In this document: one piece after another, positions 35,803-45,800 of the stretch | How positions within the stretch are numbered: the first letter of the stretch is position 1 | Layout: each line of letters opens with the position of its first letter | NCBI RefSeq assembly: GCF_900110245.1 | Contig: NZ_FOCZ01000004.1 | Span: 372,001-436,000 of the forward strand | Length of the DNA: 64,000 bases | Reading direction: 5' to 3' | From: Niastella yeongjuensis | GTDB taxonomy: Bacteria > Bacteroidota > Bacteroidia > Chitinophagales > Chitinophagaceae | Notes under the pieces: generated by a model | Databases searched by the model: none | What the model was told of the DNA's origin: nothing | The model's input: the letters and a program-made list of their open reading frames with translations, nothing else | Position numbers and translations under genes: made by a program

Positions 35803-38220
35803 TTATTGTGTCTGAAGTACAATATTTACTGGTGGTAAACCTGGTGAGGTAAATTTCACCTGAATTGATCCCGCTGCCGCTTTTGATTGAATGATGGCGA
35901 GGCATAAACCGTTGTAAGCCTTGTGGGAAGCAGCTTTAAACGATTCCATACTGGCGGGGTAGCCATTGTCCATTCCGGCTAAAGCGCCCATACCAACGAT
36001 TTCTATGGTTATTTTATTGTCCGCAGCAGGCACTAAATTGCCATTTTTATCAACAATCCGAACGGTTATAAAAGAGAGGTCTTTTCCGTCGGCATGGAGG
36101 ATTCTTTTATCTGGCACGATTTCCAGCTTTGCTGGTTCTCCCGTAGTATTGATAGTTTTTGTACTAACTATTTTGCCATTTTTACGGCTTACGGCTTTTA
36201 ACGTTCCGGGCTCGTATTTTACCCGCCATTGTACGTGAAAATCAAGCGGTTGTTTTTTACGAATGCCCAATGAGCGGTTGTTCAGGTACAGTTCCACTTC
36301 ATCGGCATTATTATAATAAGCCCATACATCCACTTCCCTGCCCGATTGCCAGTTCCAATGGGGCAGCAAATGCAAAACAGTTTTGCTGGTCCATTCACTT
36401 TGATACATATAGTAAGCATCCTTAGGAAAACCCGCGAGATCTATAATTCCATAGTAAGAACTTCTTGCCGGCCAGGGATAGGGCACCGGTTCTCCCAGGA
36501 AATCGAAACCCGACCATACAAACAATCCTGATAAAAATTCATACTGTTTTATGATCCGCCAGGTTTGTTCATGGGTTGAACCCCAGTACGCCGCTACATT
36601 GTCATAGGCGGAAACGGTATAATCCGGATTGCCATTCTCTACAAACTTTTGCCCTTTTAATGGCCAGAACCGCATACTATCAGCCGGCAGATCATAATGC
36701 CCGCGGCTTGCCAGGGCCGACATGGTTTCTGTGGCCAGGAATTTCTTCCCGGGATATTTCTGCAGAAAATCAGGATATAACTGCTGATTGTAATTCATGC
36801 CCATCAGGTCAAGGGCATTGGCCTGGTATATAAAGTTCTTGGTAGTGTCCGTCTCTGTAAGGGCCGATGTTACCGGTCTTGTGGTATCGAGTGCTTTTAC
36901 AATACTTACCAGTTCTTTGGTAAGCGGAATGCCCGTGCTATCGAACTGTTCGCGGATCTCGTTACCAATGCTCCAGATGATCACCGAAGGATGGTTGCGG
37001 TCTCTTTTTACCTGATCTTCGAGGTCTTGTTTATGCCATTGGTCAAAATCTATGTTGTAATCGAACTTGTTCTTCTTCTTGTGCCACATATCAAACGCTT
37101 CATCCATCACCAGGAAACCCATTTTATCGCATAAGTCAAGCCATTCAGGTGCAGGCGGATTATGCGAGGTCCGAATAGCATTACATCCCATATCTTTCAG
37201 GATCTGTAATTGCCGCTCCATGGCCCGCACATTTACAGCAGCACCCAGTGCGCCCAGGTCGTGGTGCATACATACCCCCAAAATCTTCATTGGTTTGCCA
37301 TTCAGCGAGAAGCCTTTTTGTACATCAAAATCAAAATAGCGAATACCAAACTGCGTTGCATATTCATCTACCACCTTGCCATTCACCAACACCCTGGTTA
37401 CCGCTTTGTATAAATAAGGATTTTCCACCGACCATAATATGGGTTTATTGATAGCAGCTGTATAAGTATAGGCCGCTTTACCCGTTGGCCAGCCTGGTGC
37501 GCCATGCAACGAGGCGTAGCCTTTGCTTACCAGTTTACCCGATGCATCATAGATATAAGTGTTCAGGCTTCCATGCCCTAATTGACCGGAATTGTTGTTT
37601 ATGGTTGACTGAATGTGGACCATAGCAATGCTACTACTTATATTAGGAGTAGTAATAAAAGTGCCCCACTGATCGATGGCTATTTTGTTGGTCAGCACCA
37701 GCCGTACACTGCGATAAATGCCCGAGCCGGTATACCAGCGCGAATTGGGCTGCAGCGAATTGTCTACTTTAACGGCAATTACCTGTTGGGCAGCTCCCGA
37801 ATCAATATATTGAGTGATATCATAGCCGAATGAAATATAGCCATTAGGGCGTTTGCCCAGGTAATGACCATTCACCCACACTTCGCTGTTTCGGTATACG
37901 CCATCAAATTCAATAGATACATTCTGATGGGCGGCCGTTGCGGGCAAAGTAAATGTTTTGCGGTACCAGCCAATGCCGGTTGGCAAGGCTGCCTGGTTTG
38001 GCGTACCCGGATTTTTTTCACTGAACTCCCCTTCTATACTCCAGTCGTGCGGCAGGTTAAGCGCGCGCCAGTCATTATCACTATAACCAGGTTCTTTGGC
38101 AATGGACGTATCGCCCAACCAGAATTTCCAGTTGTTGTTGAAATCGATGACTGTGCGTTGGGCAGAGGCGATGTAGCTACTTAACAAGGCAAATACCAGA
38201 ATATAGAAAAATCTTTTCAT
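35803..38220 (-). CDS. GH2 family beta-galactosidase-like protein with DUF4982 and Ig-like domains
   Basis: An 805-residue exported protein with a signal peptide to residue 20 (SYIASA). Residues 24-175 form the sugar-binding jelly roll (NLPHDWSIEGEF; WVNGHYLGKRPNGY), 180-295 an Ig-like domain and 300-590 the TIM barrel. Acid/base is Glu421 (IWSIGNEIRE) and nucleophile Glu498 (FLATETMSA). Residues 610-680 look like DUF4982, and 690-805 a Big/invasin-like domain (LSFITVRIVDKNGNLVPA). The LPHDW and DUF4982 features resemble Bacteroidota beta-galactosidases of pectin and xyloglucan loci. It is separated from the GH43-like gene upstream by a palindromic element. Confidence 0.92.
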   Translation of the reverse strand: MKRFFYILVFALLSSYIASAQRTVIDFNNNWKFWLGDTSIAKEPGYSDNDWRALNLPHDWSIEGEFSEKNPGTPNQAALPTGIGWYRKTFTLPATAAHQNVSIEFDGVYRNSEVWVNGHYLGKRPNGYISFGYDITQYIDSGAAQQVIAVKVDNSLQPNSRWYTGSGIYRSVRLVLTNKIAIDQWGTFITTPNISSSIAMVHIQSTINNNSGQLGHGSLNTYIYDASGKLVSKGYASLHGAPGWPTGKAAYTYTAAINKPILWSVENPYLYKAVTRVLVNGKVVDEYATQFGIRYFDFDVQKGFSLNGKPMKILGVCMHHDLGALGAAVNVRAMERQLQILKDMGCNAIRTSHNPPAPEWLDLCDKMGFLVMDEAFDMWHKKKNKFDYNIDFDQWHKQDLEDQVKRDRNHPSVIIWSIGNEIREQFDSTGIPLTKELVSIVKALDTTRPVTSALTETDTTKNFIYQANALDLMGMNYNQQLYPDFLQKYPGKKFLATETMSALASRGHYDLPADSMRFWPLKGQKFVENGNPDYTVSAYDNVAAYWGSTHEQTWRIIKQYEFLSGLFVWSGFDFLGEPVPYPWPARSSYYGIIDLAGFPKDAYYMYQSEWTSKTVLHLLPHWNWQSGREVDVWAYYNNADEVELYLNNRSLGIRKKQPLDFHVQWRVKYEPGTLKAVSRKNGKIVSTKTINTTGEPAKLEIVPDKRILHADGKDLSFITVRIVDKNGNLVPAADNKITIEIVGMGALAGMDNGYPASMESFKAASHKAYNGLCLAIIQSKAAAGSIQVKFTSPGLPPVNIVLQTQ

Positions 38221-38241
38221 TTAGATGCTTTTAACAAGGGC

Positions 38242-38382
38242 AAGACCTGTAAGGTCCATCACAGGTTCTTGCATGATCAGAAAGTGTATTTGGACCTGAC
38301 AGGTCTTGTTTCGGAAACGACCTGTCAGGAGCGCATAAACATTTTACTTGTTCAGATTCCGATGGCGCACCTTACAGGTCTT
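38242..38382. repeat. Nested palindromic element (ACCTGTCAGGT family)
   Basis: Outer arms of 14 bases (38242-38255 and 38369-38382, AAGACCTGTAAGGT/ACCTTACAGGTCTT) are perfect inverse copies. Inside, CCTGACAGGTC (38295-38305) pairs with GACCTGTCAGG (38319-38329), and GTTTC/GAAAC (38308-38312, 38314-38318) pair in the loop. The whole of about 140 bases fills the gap between the GH43-like and GH2 genes. It looks like a small non-coding mobile or REP-type element. Confidence 0.7.
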
Positions 38383-38387
38383 ACTAA

Positions 38388-39488
38388 TTACTTTACAAAC
38401 TCTACTTCACTTTTACCAAGATCCTTCGAAGTTGCTACCGCAATACCTCTTTGATCCTTATTATTCACACCGCAGTAAAAATGGTATACAACGCCGTTAT
38501 ATTTTACCACGAACGATTTATGGGCAAAACGTTCATCGTAGGGAGTTGAAGATTCTATGAGGTTAGCGCCCTGCCAGTCGGTCCAGTGAACAAGATCATA
38601 CGAGCAGGCAAAGCGGTTGAACGCGCCTTTACGGTCCTGCCAGAAGGCGCCAAAGTAAAACATTACATATACATTACCGATCTGTTGAATAACCGCATCG
38701 CCGGTAATTCCCACCGGATGGTGCATCACCGGTTCATCCAGGTAACGTTTCCAATGCACCATATCATCAGACACGGCCATACCAATGCGTTCGAACCAAC
38801 GGGTTTTCTTATTGTCTTTCGCAGAATCGCCATTGGCATTATAATACATTACAAAAGGGTGACCCGTAATTTTTTGTTTATCCCAGATAACAGAACTCTT
38901 GAATTGCTTTTTATTCTCCCACCACCGCACATCGCTGTCTTTGGAGGTTAAAATGGGTTGTGCCTGCCGTTGAAATTCATGGGGCGTTGAAGGGGCTTTT
39001 GGCGAATAAGCCATACCGAGCGATAACAATCCGGCTTCGTAACCGGTTTCGCGGCCACCGAAATAAGACATCCAGTATTTTTTATTGTATGGCTGCCATT
39101 GGTAGCTGCCGCCAAACTGCAGATCCTGCAACGCTATATAACCGGCTTTCTGATTAGCATCCCACAAGGTAGAATCACCAGAAAAAGACATCAACCGGCC
39201 TTTTGTTGTCCAGTGCAGCAGGTCTTTACTTTCCGAGAGCCAGGTTTCATACCCGCGGCCATCAAAGATCACGTAGGTCATGAACCAGTTTTTTCCCTTG
39301 CGAAAAACGGTCGGGCAGTCGAGTTTTTTACCATTATCTGCCGGTACCACCACCAGTCCGTATTTATAAGGGGTTTTTACCTGATCATAAATACGTTGCA
39401 TTGCCGAATCGGGCACGGTTGTATTGGTTTGCGCCCGGGCAGACAGCATACCTACCAGCAGTAAAATAACTCCGATGCTTTTTTTCAC
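38388..39488 (-). CDS. GH43/GH117/GH130-like five-bladed beta-propeller glycosidase
   Basis: A 366-residue exported protein with a signal peptide to residue 20 (LSARAQ). The propeller fold is visible in repeated strands: KLDCPTVFRKGKNWFMTYV (Asp57 a candidate catalytic acid), YETWLSESKDLLHWTTKGR, WQPYNKKYWMSYFGG, RIGMAVSDDMVHWKRYL and FNRFACSYDLVHWTDW. The family cannot be fixed by eye; GH43, GH117 and GH130 share this fold. Such proteins are often paired with GH2 genes in Bacteroidota PULs. It is transcribed away from the plus-strand PL1 gene and leads the GH2 gene. Confidence 0.75.
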   Translation of the reverse strand: MKKSIGVILLLVGMLSARAQTNTTVPDSAMQRIYDQVKTPYKYGLVVVPADNGKKLDCPTVFRKGKNWFMTYVIFDGRGYETWLSESKDLLHWTTKGRLMSFSGDSTLWDANQKAGYIALQDLQFGGSYQWQPYNKKYWMSYFGGRETGYEAGLLSLGMAYSPKAPSTPHEFQRQAQPILTSKDSDVRWWENKKQFKSSVIWDKQKITGHPFVMYYNANGDSAKDNKKTRWFERIGMAVSDDMVHWKRYLDEPVMHHPVGITGDAVIQQIGNVYVMFYFGAFWQDRKGAFNRFACSYDLVHWTDWQGANLIESSTPYDERFAHKSFVVKYNGVVYHFYCGVNNKDQRGIAVATSKDLGKSEVEFVK

Positions 39489-39550
39489 TCTCGTTGTTTT
39501 AATGTAGATGGGCGACCTGGTTAAAAAGTTGGCACCACCATCAATTTTTG

Positions 39551-39558
39551 CAAAGATA
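39551..39558 (-). promoter_or_regulatory. Possible -7 element upstream of the GH43-like gene
   Basis: In the divergent region 39489-39659 the minus strand reads TATCTTTG here, an exact TAnnTTTG match. The nearest TTG candidate for the -33 element is 24 bases away, slightly long, so the call is tentative. No clear plus-strand promoter was found for the PL1 gene. Confidence 0.35.
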
Positions 39559-39659
39559 TAAGCGTACGTAATACATTTATCGCAAGAAGACTGTTTTCCA
39601 TGGCGTCTAAGACTTATTTACTAATTTTAACCCTATAATACTGCTCAAAATAAGCCGTC

Positions 39660-41081
39660 ATGAAAAAACGCTTCCAGACCCCTAAAAAAATCACTCTTAT
39701 TGCCCTGCTTGCTATTTCAGCATTTAAAAATACTAAAGCCCAGCCAATTGCCTTCCCGGGTGCGGAAGGTTATGGCAAATATGCAACCGGCGGCCGAGGT
39801 GGCAAGGTAACCGCAGTTACCAATTTACACGACGATGGCCCCGGCAGTTTACGGCAGGCCCTCACCGCTTACCCCGATGAACCACTTACCGTTGTTTTCC
39901 AGGTATCGGGCATCATTGACCTCACCACCCCAATAGTACTGAAAAGATCGAATGTAACCATTGCCGGTCAAACAGCCCCGGGCGATGGCATTTGTTTAAA
40001 GGGAAATTCCTTTATCATCAATGGGGCAGGCAAAGGCGGTAACCGGGGCAATATCATTATCCGTTACATCCGGTCAAGACCAGGCAGCAATTATTATCTG
40101 GGTGTGTATGGGCTCGACATAGAAAACTGTCACGATATTATTATCGACCACTGCTCGTTCAGTTGGGCCAATGAAGAAGTGGTAGCCGCCTACGACACTA
40201 AAAACATCACCATTCAATGGTGTATCGTAAGCGAAGGGCTTTATGAAGCAGGGCATCACAAAGGACACCGGTCATACGGCGGCGTTTGGGGCGGACAAAA
40301 CGCTTCTTTTCACCACAACCTGTTTGCCCATTTAAACAACCGCGTAGTACGTTTCAATGGCGCCCGCGCCCACGACACCCTGGCGCTGGTTGATTACCGG
40401 GATAATGTCAATTACAACTGGGGCAGCAAAAACGCCTGTTATGGAGGTGATATAAAAATACCCGGTGGTGTTTCGCACGTGAATATCGTAAACAATTATT
40501 ACCAACCCGGACCGGCAACAGCGGATACCCTGCAATTCCTGCATGCTTTATACGCTAAAAATCCTGATAATCGTGTAGGCGAATGGTTTATCGCAGGCAA
40601 CTATATGGCAGGCAACAAAGAACTCACCCAAAATAACTGGAAAGGAGTTGATCTGTCAGAACTCCCTGAAGGCAGCCGCGCCATGGCAAAATCCGATACT
40701 GTTTTTCCCGTAATGCGCCTCTCCAATAACATGGTGGCCAAGGAAGCCTATAAAGCGGTACTGGAAGGTGCAGGCGCTACCTTGCCCCAACGTGATTCTA
40801 CCGATATCCGTGTTATTTATGAAGTGCAGCACAAGATCGCTTCCGGACAAGGCGTATATGGTAAAGCCGGTATTATTGATAGTCCAAAGGCCGTTGGCGG
40901 CTGGGCCACTTACAAACAAGGTAAGCCCTTAAAAGATTCTGATGGTGATGGCATGCCTGATAACTGGGAGAAGGATCATAATTTAAATCCAAAGGATGCG
41001 AAGGATGGGAATGCGGTTACTACGGAGGGGTATACGAATTTGGAGGTGTATTTAAATAGTATAGGGACGCCTCAGTCTTAA
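39660..41081 (+). CDS. Pectate lyase family 1 (PL1) protein, plus strand
   Basis: A 473-residue exported beta-helix lyase (signal peptide to about residue 29, KNTKAQ). Core motifs are FPGAEGYGKYATGGRGGK, VTNLHDDGPGSLRQAL, VTIAGQTAPGDGICLKG and IIIDHCSFSWANEEVVAAYD. The C-terminus has a calcium-binding segment (DSDGDGMPDNWEKDHNLNP). It resembles the PL1 at 27062-28735 in plan but is clearly a different subgroup, shorter and with little exact sequence match. It is the only plus-strand enzyme of the PUL, divergent from the GH43-like gene, and ends before a strong terminator. Confidence 0.93.
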   Translation: MKKRFQTPKKITLIALLAISAFKNTKAQPIAFPGAEGYGKYATGGRGGKVTAVTNLHDDGPGSLRQALTAYPDEPLTVVFQVSGIIDLTTPIVLKRSNVTIAGQTAPGDGICLKGNSFIINGAGKGGNRGNIIIRYIRSRPGSNYYLGVYGLDIENCHDIIIDHCSFSWANEEVVAAYDTKNITIQWCIVSEGLYEAGHHKGHRSYGGVWGGQNASFHHNLFAHLNNRVVRFNGARAHDTLALVDYRDNVNYNWGSKNACYGGDIKIPGGVSHVNIVNNYYQPGPATADTLQFLHALYAKNPDNRVGEWFIAGNYMAGNKELTQNNWKGVDLSELPEGSRAMAKSDTVFPVMRLSNNMVAKEAYKAVLEGAGATLPQRDSTDIRVIYEVQHKIASGQGVYGKAGIIDSPKAVGGWATYKQGKPLKDSDGDGMPDNWEKDHNLNPKDAKDGNAVTTEGYTNLEVYLNSIGTPQS

Positions 41082-41139
41082 TTTGCAGTTATTAAGTTCG
41101 TTAGTTATTGAGTTTTTAAGTTTAAAATTCAGTTATAAT

Positions 41140-41178
41140 AAAAGGGCTGAACATGTAATGAGTGCTCAGCCCTTTTTT
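41140..41178 (+). terminator. Intrinsic terminator after the plus-strand PL1 gene
   Basis: Stem arms 41140-41150 (AAAAGGGCTGA) and 41166-41178 (TCAGCCCTTTTTT), with a run of T on the plus strand, 59 bases after the PL1 stop. It may also serve the convergent RHS remnant on the minus strand, as an A-run leads the stem. Confidence 0.88.
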
Positions 41179-41240
41179 ATTTGTAATTATCCCTAATCGG
41201 TTGAAAATAACACGGTTCTGGAACTTCAAAGAGAACATTT

Positions 41241-41759
41241 TTACAGTTTGGTTTTAATAATATTAACATAACCATTTCCGCTTTTTGTCTTTACCATAAA
41301 AAACCAAACACTCTTCATTCCCTTAATAGGGGTTATTTCTTCATTAGAAAAATTATCTCTAAGAATTTCCTCCTTATCCTGTATTGTAAAAGATTCAATC
41401 TCTTTTACTTCCAGCTTTTTTATCCAAATATCTCTCGCCAGTTCCTTATCTATTGCTTCTATTTGACTGATATAAGTACCGCTAAGGTAATCCATGATAA
41501 AAGTGTATGTCCCCATATTATAAAATAATATCAATTGCTCCCTTTTACTTTTTAGTAAATGATTTTCTCCAGTGTTGTCCATTTTTCGTCTTGCATAATT
41601 CATCGCTGTTTCCGCTTTACCTATCGCTACTTTATCTTCTTTAGTTTTATTAGGCTTTGATTTTAGTAGTTCAATAAAGGTTTGTCTTGCTTCCTCGTAT
41701 CTTTTTTGTGCAGCTTCCCTTGCTTTCTGGTTGGTACAATCAAACTTCAGCGTTTTGCT
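41241..41759 (-). pseudogene. Orphan RHS C-terminal tip remnant (no start codon)
   Basis: The frame is open from 41759 to the stop at 41241, but the first ATG is at 41603 and the codons before it continue a recognisable pre-toxin linker (NQKAREAAQKRYEEARQ ... SKPNKTKEDK ... RRKMDNTGENH). Such linkers join RHS cores to toxin tips. A stop codon precedes the frame, so it is a truncated cassette and not an intact gene. The last 100 residues (KSKREQLILFYNMGTY ... GNGYVNIIKTKL) look unlike a known toxin and could be a fused immunity or tip fragment. It lies downstream of the RHS/immunity genes, as displaced tips usually do. Confidence 0.6.
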
Positions 41760-41784
41760 TTATATTGGAATACCCATTGTTTAT

Positions 41785-41857
41785 TGCTTCGCCCGCCAAA
41801 GCTTTAGCGTAGCAGGACCAAATGCCAAATGTAGGATCGGAGCATCCCGATCCTACA
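41785..41857. repeat. Dispersed CGCCCGCC...GCGTAG repeat with adjacent perfect palindrome
   Basis: The unit at 41785-41819 (CGCCCGCCAAAGCTTTAGCG core) recurs, slightly changed, twice at 58662-58731. It is followed by a perfect 11-base palindrome, TGTAGGATCGG (41830-41840) and CCGATCCTACA (41847-41857). It separates the orphan tip remnant from the small membrane-protein gene. Confidence 0.6.
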
Positions 41858-41866
41858 GTATTTATT

Positions 41867-42253
41867 TTAAGAACATTTTGATAATTGTTTCCAGCCTGTG
41901 TCAGGCATATTCTCCAGTTTTATACAGGGTGGCACCGGTATATCTGGAGCTCTCCAGACTGAGGGTTTAGAGCTAGAGATCCTGAAGAACATCAGGTCGC
42001 CTTTCTTTAAGCCTCTTATATCTTTATAATTTGCACGATAACTCTCTTTATTATACTTATAGTAACAGGTGTACGAAACGCCATTTTTTACAGACGATGC
42101 TTCGGGTATATAGCCTACTACATACACGCCATCCTTTTCAATTAGGCACAGCTCTGACTGCCCCTTTAAATATAGAACCAGTCCGATGAGCGCCAGAGCG
42201 CCCAAAATATACAATTCAGCTTTATTATTTACCATCAGGTATCGGAGCTTCAA
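41867..42253 (-). CDS. Small membrane protein, candidate RHS-associated immunity protein
   Basis: A 128-residue protein with one hydrophobic N-terminal helix (about 14-28, ILGALALIGLVLYLKG) and a soluble, probably periplasmic, beta-rich region with KKGDLMFFRISSSKPSVWR. I do not recognise the family. Start choices are residue 1 or Met7. Position directly downstream of an RHS gene and its first immunity candidate, next to a tip remnant, suggests a leftover or additional immunity gene. Confidence 0.55.
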   Translation of the reverse strand: MKLRYLMVNNKAELYILGALALIGLVLYLKGQSELCLIEKDGVYVVGYIPEASSVKNGVSYTCYYKYNKESYRANYKDIRGLKKGDLMFFRISSSKPSVWRAPDIPVPPCIKLENMPDTGWKQLSKCS

Positions 42254-42459
42254 AATAGTAAAGGCACTTCAGAGCGCCGCGGCTTTATTGCCATTGTCCC
42301 CAAATTTTTATTTCCGGCTCATACCACAAGATTCAAATAAATAAACAGCTTAATAACTCAATGACACAAGCGAACGCTTGCACCAAGGAAGGGTGAGAAA
42401 AAACTGCTCCGAAGGGCGGCCTTAAGAACCATATTGTAAATCGATCCTAATTCAAAAGC

Positions 42460-42855
42460 TTACTCGAATTTGTGTTCTTTCCGTAACACGGACAAACGAA
42501 AAATTGAGCTATCAATAATTGAGGCACTTCCATCGTCGTTATTCATAACCTTTCTAACAAACAAGGAATCGCCATTACAATTATAATCAAAACCACCATA
42601 TTCATCATGGCTTCCTATATAAACTCTAAAATTAACAGAGTCTGTGATATAGTCAGAATACAACTCGGCAGAATGGGCTCCTCCTGAAGAAACTAAATAT
42701 TTTTCCCGCCAAATATTATTACAAACAGATCTCTTAACAAATAATTCCTTTTTGCTTTTCTTATCAATGCAGCTAATAATTAAAATCACCCCAAAAAGAA
42801 TGATTACTGCAGTTATTGCCCATCCCTGCCTCCTGCAATTAATATGTTTTACCAT
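42460..42855 (-). CDS. Candidate immunity lipoprotein/membrane protein for the RHS toxin tip
   Basis: A 131-residue protein with a hydrophobic segment (about 13-28) ending IISC; Cys29 could be lipidated. The rest is a small polar domain ([23 protein letters not shown]). No family recognised. Its ATG overlaps the RHS stop by 7 bases (ATGGTAA), so it is translationally coupled to the toxin. Overlap with an RHS tip is the classic arrangement for a cognate immunity gene, which is the reason for the call. Confidence 0.65.
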   Translation of the reverse strand: MVKHINCRRQGWAITAVIILFGVILIISCIDKKSKKELFVKRSVCNNIWREKYLVSSGGAHSAELYSDYITDSVNFRVYIGSHDEYGGFDYNCNGDSLFVRKVMNNDDGSASIIDSSIFRLSVLRKEHKFE

Positions 42856-45800
42856 AAACGATAATGCATACTGTTAGAAATGTTAATTCCACGGAAGGGT
42901 TGGGTAATACTATTTTTAGCATCCCGTATTCCAGTTCTATTCCAGTTGTAATCCCTTTCTTTGTCGCCAAAAGGTGGCCATAAATATGTACCGGGGAACA
43001 GCATCTTCAAATACTGCCCGTTTTTAATCATTTCAACAAGGCCTGCACCTTCGTATTGAATTAAACTTCCAATTTCCGCATGCCGCCCTGTAAATCCGGC
43101 ATTATAATTACCAAAGTCAGCAGCGTTCATAGAATAATCTCCATACATAAATTTAGTTTCTTTTGAACTGTTCGCTGTATGATCATCCACATCATGTTTC
43201 CAGGCTATACCAAATATGGTTTTTTCATTGTCTTTATAATCCCAGTCCCCCCCTTTTTTTACCGTATTAGCCCACAATTCCAAACTCATCGCATCAGCAT
43301 ACTTACCATTCTGAGCAAGGATATTTTTAATAATTCCATCTGCCCGAATAGTTCCACCAATTTCACCGATCTTTTGGCCGCCTGCACTATGATCACTTTG
43401 GGTATATTTTTTTTCTACATCGTTTGTTGTAGTCCCAGCTGCGTGCACAAATACACTGTTATCCCCGTCATTGATATTGTTTAAAACTTTTCCTGATGGA
43501 TCAATGTGTATTGACTCAACTTCCATTCCATCAGGATCAACAAATCTGATCGGATTGTCAAAACAGTAATTGTATGGCGAAAACCTACGCATTGTATCAG
43601 CCAAAGGATCCACCACATTCCACCTTCCTATCTGCGCATCATACATCCTCGCCCCATAGTCGTACCATTCCAATCCACCGCCATCACTGAACTCTTTATC
43701 CTGTTTCTCCTTGCCATTGTATTTATATTTATTCTCCAGGCTTCCCACTGCCTTCGAACTTATCCCCGCCATCGTTAACCCAAACGGATAGTAATGCGTT
43801 TCCTCCATTAATGGCCCCGTATGATGCGTTACCGCCAGATCGTCAAAGTACACACTCCAATTCTCCGTCTCATTGCTCACGTAAATATACAAATATCCGT
43901 TCTTAGTGATGTTGATACCGCTTTGTCCCAGCGTAGTAACCGTTTCCTCGGCACCCACAGGCATAGCGCCACTTTGCGGAAAGGTACTTACATATTTGAA
44001 CTGCTCATCCACCAAAATCCAGTTAAGATAAGCTTTGGGTTTTCCGGGCAGGTCATTGTTATTATTCTGGCGGAACCCTGTCAGCGCACCCTTCAGCGGA
44101 CTGTTAACCGGATCACTTAAATCGGCCAGAGTTCCTTTCGCCACTCCGGAAGCCGATACAATACCACCGGCCAGTGAGGCAAGGACATCATTGAACAGGT
44201 CTACGGTTGGTTGAGTAGTCCCACTGTGGTACAACGACCTTACGGCTACATCAACCACATCGCCTGCCATTACTTTCAACACAATGCCCGGTCCTTTCTT
44301 CTGCGTGCTTCCATTCACACGGGCGACCAGCGTATTAGGATCCACGGCCCCACCACCTGGAAAACCAGCTAATCTCGCCGAATACTGACTTGCATCCAGG
44401 TTATCGAACAACTGATTCTCCTGGGCACGGGCGCGGGACTCCATAGTAGCCACATAATTGTGCTGGTCATTTTGTTCGGTGAGCACCATCCGTACGTTAC
44501 CCAAATGATCTTTTAAAAAGTAGTCGTACTCAAAGTGTGCAAGTATTGCACTGTCAGCAGGCACATATCTCATTCGTCCCTCTTCATGCGATATAAACAG
44601 CAACTTATCGGTGTAAGCCAGACTGCTCAGGTCCATATGCTGATATGACTTTGTTTCATATACGGCACCGCCTAAATAGGTGGTGATGGTCGTGTCGTTA
44701 CCAACATATTGCTGATTGTTATAGGTTGTGGAAACATTGTACTCCACTACCTTTTTCTGCAGCTTGTTTCCGGCCGCATCATAGGTATAACTAATAACCC
44801 CTTTATCAACACCATTGTCGCCCTTTACAGCAATGGTAGCGGGCAGATTCAGGTGATTATAGGTAATCGGCCCGGGAGTGCTCATATTATCGCCTGGGTT
44901 AAGTGAAGCATCCCCTATCCCTTTATTAAGGTCCGTTACCATATTTCCATTGGCGTCGTAGCCGTAGTCATTGACACCTATCGTATTATTTTTATCATTA
45001 AAGTCGCCCAACCCGCTTCCTTTATCATCACTTACGGTCATGAGCTTATTACTTAATTCTCCTTTATAGTAATGATAGGTAAGGTTATCGATCGGTGCGC
45101 TACCGGTTATTTTCAAGCCCGACTGCTGCATACGAAGGATATTGCCATTGAAATCATAGGCTTTTGTGGGATCAAGCGTACCATCGCCCATCTTCACGGT
45201 AAAATCAACTTTGCTGTTGTTCCACAGATGGTCTTCCGCATTTTGTTGCGTAAAATCAGCCTCCAGCAACCGGTTGGCATTATCATAAATAAAATCATAC
45301 TTACGCCGGATATCATCGCCATCACTTTTCCATAACATACCCGTGATATTGCCATTGTATGCTCCCTTTTTAAATAGCTCACCGGCTTTATTGGCGGTTT
45401 TATCATATCCCAACTCAAAACCGAATAGGGTACCGTCTGTTGTTTGTCCTTCGGTTGACAAATAATTTCGGTTTATACCCAATAACCAGCCACGAATGTT
45501 ATAATCATAGGTGAGTTTTTGCAGTGGTTCAATGGAATAGTCAACGCTGTTTATTTTTTTCTTACCAACGTTTTTTTCCATTAATTGCCCCAATGCATCA
45601 TACTTGTTATTCAGAATTTCTATTTCGGGTTTGTTTACGGCTACTCCATTGATCATGCTGCTGATCTTTTTGGTTACCGATGTAATCTGGCCCAGGTCAT
45701 TGTATATGTTCTTAGTAACTATGATATGGGTTTGTGGATTGGAAGCTCCCCCTTTCTCCTGCTTTTGTACGGCCACCAACTGCTGGCCACTAAAGTTATA

